DNA of 64,000 nucleotides from Phoronis australis. Its lineage: Eukaryota > Phoronida > Phoronidae. This document shows, in pieces, positions 25,201 to 34,200 of the stretch (positions are counted from its first letter, which is position 1; every line of letters begins with the position of its first letter). The stretch spans positions 181,251 through 245,250 of the forward strand of contig NMRA01000486.1 in the NCBI GenBank assembly GCA_002633005.1. The letters are read 5' to 3'. Below the pieces are notes generated by a model, which searched no databases, was not told where the DNA came from, and was given only the letters and a program-made list of their open reading frames with translations. The translations under genes and the position numbers were made by a program.

Positions 25201-28200
25201 CAATAAGGAACATTACAATATAAATCACAATGATCACATACACGCACGCATGCATCCATTCAATGGTCGCTTAATTTTCAATAATGTGAGCAAATTTGAT
25301 CAATCTGTTTCTAAATCTATCAAACTGTCTATTTTTTTTGAAAAATATGTTTCTCTGTGAGATAATACTGTTTTAAAATATTAACAATAGCATTAACAGA
25401 TAGTAAAGGGCCCCCCAATCTTTGACAGTATATGTGATATCTCGCTAGAATCAAGCTTAAGTTTGTAGATGCATATGTGTTGTTGATTCCAAAAAGAACA
25501 TTAACTTTCATTATTTTTTCATCGCTGTCACTGGAGTAAAATTCAAGAATGAGTTTAAAACTTAGCGTATTTGATGTCATTACTTGTTTGAATGCTTTAA
25601 ATTAAACCTTTCAAACTGTATTTTTGAATGTCCAATTAGAACATGCTGGAACATTCTTTCCTGTTAGTTCTTCACAGTTGTTCCTCAGTGTTCATACTTG
25701 CATTACTTCTGTTGATGTCATTACATGCTACACGTGTTTCGTACCTTAGAACTCTTTCAACTAGGAAGTTGAGATTTTGTGTTACCATTTAAGCCTGTTT
25801 GAAATTTTTTTCCTGGATGCGTTTCACGATTTTTACATTACCTGTAGTTATCTCCCCTGCCAGTTGCTTGCCATTCCCAATGTCTACAACCATGACCTTG
25901 TGTTCCTTATCAAGGTCATGTTGCATTAACTGTAGTTATTTCCCTTGCCAGCTGCGTGCTGTGCCCAAGGTCTATAGCCATGACCTTGTTTCTTATCAAG
26001 GTTATATTGCGTTCACTGTATTTATCTCCCTTGCCAGTTACCTGCCATGCCCAAGGTCTACAGCGATGACCTTGTGTTCCTTATCAAGGCCATGTTGCAT
26101 CAGAATGCGGCGAAGAGACCAAGTGTCAACAGGCTTCTCAGGGACCCTTACATCAAGAAAAATATTGCCATATTCCTTGAAGGAACTAAAGGGTTTGTCA
26201 TCGCTTTGCACAAAGATATACGAGTTGGCTGAGTACTCCAAACTTTACGTCAGGATTTATTAAAAAAAAATACCCAAGTGTGTGGCGTAAAATGTGCTCG
26301 GTCAATATTCGAGTAGATTTCTGAGTAAAGTTTGATTGACTCTGGCCAGTCGCTGCCTTTTTACTTTAGCGCTGATGCCCTGAAACAAACATTTTCGCAC
26401 CGTCTCTTTAGATACTAGACCAGTCATAATTTTTCTTGTCATTTCTGCCAGTAATGAATGACCAAATTGTTTAGTACGGACAATGTTAATTATGTATTGG
26501 TTGGGTTAAAACATTCCCTGGAAATATGGAATAAGCAATGGACAAAAACATTGGAAAATTAATGCTGTGAATTTCATACTCATAAATCAGAATGGCAGAA
26601 AACTACGAATAAATGGCCATACCATGACCTAATATTTCAGGTTTTTCAGTAAGTGATCAATTTGCATCAAATAGGCACACTTTATGCACGGTGTTGTTTT
26701 ATTACAAACTTCGTTTTTTGGAATGATAGTTATGTGTAGCTGTTGGAGCAGTGATGATTTGTGTTTTGAAGCGACACCTGTTGGAGTAGTGATGATTTGT
26801 GTTCTGAAGCGACACCTGTTGGAGCAATAATGACTCGTATTCTTAACAGATGCCTGTGCAATTTGATGGAGGCAGTAAGCATTAGTGCATGTTCAGTTAG
26901 TGTAGCTCTTAACTACCACATCTCAAGCCTATAGCTCTATTGAATGACCTAGTAACACGATGCTTTTTATGTTTATAATCTCAATGATATGAAGCTCTAC
27001 AGGGTTGCTGTCATGGTCTGATGTTTAAACATCTGTCCTTTTTTAGTGTTTTTATTTTGGCTGTCTTGGAACTGTACCGTAACATGATGTGGGGTTTCCA
27101 TGGAAACATGGCTTATTCATGAATGCAGGTTATCATTGCTCTTTTGGTCTTTTAACGCTTAACTACTTATGTGACTAAAATCTAAACTGTTCCTCCCCTT
27201 GTTGATACAGGCGGAGGCCTAGTACATCAGGAAGTCGACCCTCTAGTGGCAGCCGGCCATCATCAGGCAAGTCACGGAGACCTCCATTAGGTGACCAAGG
27301 TGACGGCTCGATTGACTCGAGCGTGTCTGAGTCCCAGGACTCTGAGATAGCCACTCTGTCAAAAGTGGAGTTGTCTGAAAGTACAGGGAAGGAGGACTCT
27401 GGGGTAGAGATGAGGGAGATGAACACGATTGAGGAGGCATCAGCGAGTCGCGAGGACGGTAGACGAGAGTCGGAGGACATCAAGAAGCAGGTGAGAGTAG
27501 GTGCCACGAGTGATACCGCTGGTTGTGTGCTGGTCTGAGCTTGTACTGTGACAATATAGGTTTGTACTCTGATGGTCTAGGCTTGTCTTCTGACGGTCTG
27601 GGCTTGCATGCTGAGAGTCTGGGCTTGCTCTCTGATGGTCTGGGCTTGCGCTCTGACAGTCTGGATTTGCTCTTTGAGGGTCTGGGCATGCGCTCTGACG
27701 GTCTGGGCTTGCGCTGTGATGACCGGGACTTGCACGCTGACGCTCTGGGCTTGCGCTGTGATGACCGGGACTTGCACGCTGACGCTCTGGGCTTGTATTC
27801 TGACTGTCTTGGCTTGTACTCTGGTGGTCTGGGCTTGTGCTTTGACAGTCTGTTCTTGCGCTCTGAGGGTCTGGGCTTGCGCTCTGGTGGTCCAGGTTCA
27901 AGTGGTGCATCATCTGACAGCAACCAGGTTTAAGACCAGCAAACTTAATTGAGACTAGACTCCAAAATGACCAATCACATCGCGTGAAAGTTCAAACTTG
28001 GGATACTATACATTTAATCAATTTTTAGCCCAGTTATAAAAATGTTTGAATTCGTTTTTGTTTTTTGGAACTTTACCATTTAAAAACTGAAGTGGCAGCA
28101 ATTCTCTTAAATTAAATCGGTAAATAAAACAACAAGAATGGATCAACTGAAATTTGAAATTTTCGGATGTAACAACTTCCTTTATAAAGGAAAATTTCAA

Positions 28201-31200
28201 ATTTCAGTTGATCCATTCTTGTTGTTTTACCGATTTATATTCTTCATTTCATGAAACAATATTCTCCTTGGGAGGATCTGGATCGCCGTATTTAGTTTCA
28301 GATATTTTTTCTACGTCTTAAATTAAACAATGGATGAATAAATCAAAAATGAATTTATAATGAGTAAAAATTCTATTTTTGAGGCATAGATGATTAATTA
28401 ATGCAGAAATTTTGGAAAGAAATGGAACTGGCAACAGCGTTGTTTGGCCAAGTTATGCGATTGTTTTCATTAAAACTACTATTTTTCTGCTGTAAATTGA
28501 AATTATTTATTAGCAGATGTCTACAGTAGGCAGTTCTTTGACTATTATAATGCCTGTTGCCTCATCGCAACCACACAACCTTTATTTTTAGCATTTCATT
28601 TAAGGTAATGCACAAACCAGTGACAGTCAGAACTTGAAAACTATGACTGTTTAAAAGACTATGTTGATATTATGGCAATTGGAAACATTACATTGAAATA
28701 ATAACTATTTAAAAGATTAGTATGTTGATATCATAGCTATTGATATCGTAACTATTAGTATGTTGATATCATAGCTATTGATATCGTAGCTATTAGTATG
28801 TTGATGTCATAGCTATTGTTGCTGTTGGTAGTATGACAAAACTTAAAATTTGCGAAATGTTTATTCTCGTGTTATAGGAAGTGTCAACACCATCTGGTGG
28901 TGAAGAAAATAAACAAAGGCGCAGCAAGAAGAAGAAGCCATCTGTCAAGGAATCAGATGCAATATTTGACCATGTAAGTTTGAGACCCATCTTAAGTTGG
29001 AGGGACCCTTTGTAGGTTGGAGAAACCCATTGTAAGTTTGAGGGACACATCGTAGGTTGGAGGGACCCATTTTAGGTTGGAGGGACCCACGGTAGGTTGG
29101 AGGGACTTGCCATTGGTTGGAGGGACCCATCATAGGTTGGAGAGACCCGCCTTAGGTTGAAAGAACCTATCGTAGACCGCAGGGATCTATTGTAAGTTGG
29201 AGAGATCCACTGTAGGTTGGAAGTACTCGTCATAGGTTGGAGGGACCCATTGTAGGCTGGAAGTACCCATTGGAGGCTGTAGTGACCCATCATAGTTTGG
29301 AGGGACCCATCGTAGGTTGGAGGGACCCATCGTAGGTTGGAGAGACCCATTGTAGCTTGGAAGAACTCATCCTAGATTGGAGATATCCTTTGTAGATTGG
29401 AGGAGGAATCAGATGCTATATTTGACCATGTAGGTTGGAGGGATCCACCGTAGATTAGGGGAACCCATCGTAGGTTTGAGGACCCATTGTAGGTTGGAGA
29501 ACCCATCATAGGTTGGAGGACCCGTCGTAGGTTGGAGGACCCATCACAGGGTTGGAGAAAGCTTAATAGGTTTTAGGGACCCATCAAAGGTTGTAGGGAT
29601 TCATCGTTCAGTGAGTTCCTAACCAGCTTTTTGAAAAATAAGATAACTGAGTACAGAGATGAATATTTTGTTTTACAATTTGCTAGTCATCAAATAGTTA
29701 CGTTATCACATTTTTTGAGGCACGGTGTATTCTAAAAAGGAAACTGCATTTTATAAGCCTATAATGTTGCTTAGTATAGGCTGTATATGTACTAGATAGA
29801 ACAAACTTACCATAACTTGGCTCAGTTGTAATCCCGTTGTTAAATGTGCAAGTAATAACAATACTGTTTAGCTGGTTTTAGGTGTTCAGAGATTATGTAC
29901 TCTGCCTGTGTAGCCTGTTTGCGCATCATATATCGATCTGTTACTTCAGCCTATCAAAGTTGAGAAGCCCCGCCCCTTGCCTCCGCCCCCTGTCAGCTCA
30001 GGAACTCCCAGCACTCCCAAGGGGTCACGCCACGGGTCACGCAAGTCATCAGAGGACAGCTCTGTGTCTGTGTCATCGGAGAGTACACCTGTCATGGAAG
30101 ATGCCAACAGGGTAATTTTACACGACTTTTCTAACAGAAGTTAATGGAATGGCAAAACTTTATTGAGCTCTACTCATGTTAAAGTAGTGTTGCCCCAATA
30201 TTTAGGAACATTAAATGTTCTGCTATCAAATTTTGAAAGTCAGGTTTGTTAAGGAAAACTAAACTGCAGCTGTAAATTATAAATGACAAATTTAAGGTTT
30301 TAACAAAAAAGCTGTTCTCTGAACATAATTGAGTAGCCACGATCAAGGTAATATTTTTGTTAGTGGGAACTGTAGAGGAGGCAGTGTGGCCTAGTGTGAT
30401 ATTTGCCTGCTTTCGTTACTGGAGGTCGTGGGTTCGAGTTGCACTGGGTCACACTGCTAAACCCTTCTAGCTCCTCAGCTCAGTTTTAACTGTATATTAA
30501 TAAAGCATAAAGACGGTTCCAGGTGCAATGGGCCCACATGCGCGGCTTGCGCACGTCTGGTACAACGTGTATCAGACCGCCTGCAATTATTTTTTTTAGT
30601 TTTAGTGGGAATTGTTGACAGGAGTCATAGTAAGCCTTCCTAGGCATTATATTGCACAGTGAAATGTTTTTTACTTCAGTCACGGCCTAATTCAGCCGCA
30701 CGTGCAAAGAGAAGACAGCGAATGAAGCAGGATGCTGACACGCCCTCTGGGGGATCAGGTAAAATTCTAAGTTATCGGTCGTTCGCGCTGTATCTCATCA
30801 CAGAAAAACAAAAATTAATGAATGAAGATGTAAATCGGTAAAATCTGTAATAGATAACCAAATCTTTTAATTACAGATTTTAAGAATTTTATTTCTATAG
30901 TTTCGATTAGCAAACTCGAGATTTTCAAATGCCGGATTACAGCTGCATCTCATTTTGTGGAAATTTCATTACGCACATTCTGTAAATTACTTTATCGTTT
31001 CTCACTTTCATACAACTATTTTTGTGGAACTTTTTAGGACTTCAGTTCACAGAAATAAGGATGCTCGCATTAAAAATTTTAAAAAAATTAAAATTTAATT
31101 TTTTATTTAGAAAAGCATAGGCATCATCCTGACCTAGTGCGTGTAAGGTCGTCAAATGAGGTTGAAGAACGTAATCGTGAGAGGTCGCATGAGAGGAAGC

Positions 31201-34200
31201 CTCATTCTCGTCACAGAATTCCTTCATTGGTTGACGGGGACAGTGAAAATAGTGACACTGAGGACAGCACAGAGGCAGCTAAGAAAAGGTACGCTGTTGT
31301 GTTCTCGAGTGATGTACTGTAGAAAATATAGTCCAATCATATCTTTTAAGCTACCGTATTGATCCTGGTTGAAACGTAGGGCATAAAAAGTAAGAAAATG
31401 TAAAAATTGGTGTTAGAGTCATGTTGAGGGTGGGCGTTAAAAGTGATTTCTGTGGGAATGAGGTATGCAGGTTATCGCTCAAGGAGTTGATGTTATGTCG
31501 GCCACTACAAACTAGAAATAGTGAAAAATTTATGGAGTGTACACAATCTGTAAGTCACAGGTTATGAAATTTTGAAAATTCAGAATGTTTCTGGTTCAAC
31601 TGAATTCCAACCTGAATATTTTGTAAAGGACATTTTTGCAGACTAATCTTTTCAAAGACTTGGGTGTGTCCTTGTTGTATAAACTAGGGGTTGTACATGG
31701 GCAGCGCACCATAGGGGGCTGGGGGGCTATACTTATTTCAGTGCTACACCGCACATGGTCTGTAGGCGGTGCACCAGAGGGGGGCTGATAGGGCTTTAGC
31801 CCCTCACTTTTTTCAGTGCTGCGCCGCCCATGTTGTAGTATAACGGAACATGGGAACGTCAAAGTTTTTGGATAATTCAGGGATGAGTGCTAAATGAAAC
31901 TTAGCGTTGGCCTTTATGAATACAGTAATTCATTGTCATTAGTCAGTGTTCCCAAGATGGAAATGGTTTCTATGCACTGTCTGGATTTCAAACGCTGTCT
32001 GTTCTTTTGAGTTTAATTTTATATTATGCCCAGTTTCGTTGCTCTTTGAACATTTCAACACTTTTCACATTCTCTCTTCTGTTTTGAATTTGACCAGTGT
32101 TTTAGTTATTGTTGTCTTTTTGTCAAACTTTCTTTTAGATCACCCCAAATACTTGTTTACAATTATTGCCATGGTGGTAAAAACCAACAAGTTACGGAAA
32201 AGGGTCGTAGGTACTGCATGTCAACTCCCAGCATGTGGTCACAAACTCAATGCTTATTTTCTAGTGTAACCAATAGATGGCGCTCTTCTGTGATGGCCTT
32301 GCAAAGCATTTAAACTACATACTTCCGCACTGTTTACTGTCTGAAATACCAAAATCAAAAGTAGGCTTTCCCTACAAAATCAGATTTAAAATCACCTCTG
32401 TGGCTCTGCCAGTGCTGACTTTGTTTTTGGTGAATTTTCATGTACAGAAAATGCTTAAAGCAGCTGCTACGTCAGACAACATTTCCCTGAAAAATAAAGG
32501 CCAGAACTACCGTAGCTTAAATGGCCCTGTATGAAATGTCCAAACCAACTGAACATAAAATCGTAGACTACATATACAATGCCTAGAGCTTTCTAAACTT
32601 AAAAGGCTCAATATACCATTCCCAGAACTAAACTAAACATAAAAGGCTTAGTTTACGTATACAATGCCTAGAGCTTACTAAACTTAAAAGGCTCAATATA
32701 CCATTCCCACAACTAAACTAAACATAAAAGGCTTAGTTTACGTATACAATGCCTAGAGCTTACTAAACTTAAAAGGCTCAATATACCATTCCCAGAACTA
32801 AACTAAACATAAAAGGCTTAGTTTACGTATACAATGCCTAGAGCTTACTCAACTTAAAAGGCTCAATTTTCCATTCCCAGAACTAAACTAAACATAAACG
32901 GCTTAGTTTACGTATACAATGCCTAGAGCTTACTAAACTTAAAAGGCTCAATATACCATTCCCAGAACTAAACTAAACATAAACGGCTTAGTTTACATAT
33001 ACAATGCCTAGAGCTTACTAAACTTAAAAGGCTCAATNATGTATTACTACACATGACTCATCACTCACTTGTACATGTATTACTACACATGACTCATCAC
33101 TCACTTGTACATGTATTACTACACATGACTCATCACTCACTTGTACATGTATTACTACACATGACTCATCACTCACTTGTACATGTATTACTACACATGA
33201 CTCATCACTCACTTGTACATGTATTACTACACATGACTCATCACTCACTTGTACATGTATTACTACACATGACTCATCACTCACTTGTACATGTATTACT
33301 ACACATGACTCATCACTCACTTGTACATGTATTACTACACATGACTCATCACTCACTTGTACATGTATTACTACACATGACTCATCACTCACTTGTACAT
33401 GTATTACTACACATGACTCATCACTCACTTGTACATGTATTACTACACATGACTCATCACTCACTTGTACATGTATTACTACACATGACTCATCACTCAC
33501 TTGTACATGTATTACTACACATGACTCATCACTCACTTGTACCTGTATTACTACACATGACTCATCACTCACTTGTACATGTATTACTACACATGACTCA
33601 TCACTCACTTGTACATGTATTACTACACATGACTCATCACTCACTTGTACCTGTATTCACATACTGATAATATGTTACTAACATGCACGTTATTTTGCGC
33701 ACAATTTGTGGTAACTGTCAGTTGCTTTAACACTACATTTTAATCCTTGATAACAACTTTCAGTGAATGATTCCTCTCCTTCGTTACATTTAAATCACAA
33801 ATAGTGTAATAACAGAATGCCATTTAAAGATTCTCATTTCTTTGTAACGAATTGTTTTTGCTTTCATCTTGTCTCATTCACTTCTTAGTCTAGGGCTGCA
33901 TTCAGAGAGGTTAGTCACTTGTGAGTCACTGTTGGCAAGGTGTGTTGAGTTCCCTAATGCAGAGGAAATATATATGAATATGTCAATCTCAATATGGCGT
34001 GGGAAATATGTTGTGAACATTCTTAGTCCTGTCAGCATGTTCACAGCAGAGGAAGTAGTCTCGCTGGTTCCCTACGTGCTTAGCCAGCATGAAGGTATCA
34101 CGCAGTAGCGCGCACTTTAGCATTGGTTGATGTGACCTCGGCAGTCATTGGTGAGCTGAATGTGAAAAAATGGCGGACTATGAATGATTTTTAGCCTTGT

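Noticed and set aside
27440-27952. Several overlapping open frames of 66-157 codons
   Set aside because: They are generated by a 21-bp minisatellite read in several frames. Only 27211-27490 is a coding exon.
28974-29600. CRISPR-like direct repeat array
   Set aside because: Units are contiguous 20-bp tandem copies with no unique spacers, in an animal intron. The 36-bp array at 33041 fails for the same reason.
33033-33667. Open frames of 203-204 codons on both strands
   Set aside because: Both are translations of a 36-bp tandem repeat whose unit is a multiple of three. They show perfect 12-residue periodicity, lie in a NEK4 intron, and match no protein family.
33869-34108. 79-codon open frame as an extra NEK4 exon
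   Set aside because: No acceptor/donor pair keeps the frame between exons 10 and 11, which already join in phase, and the peptide resembles no NEK4 tail.
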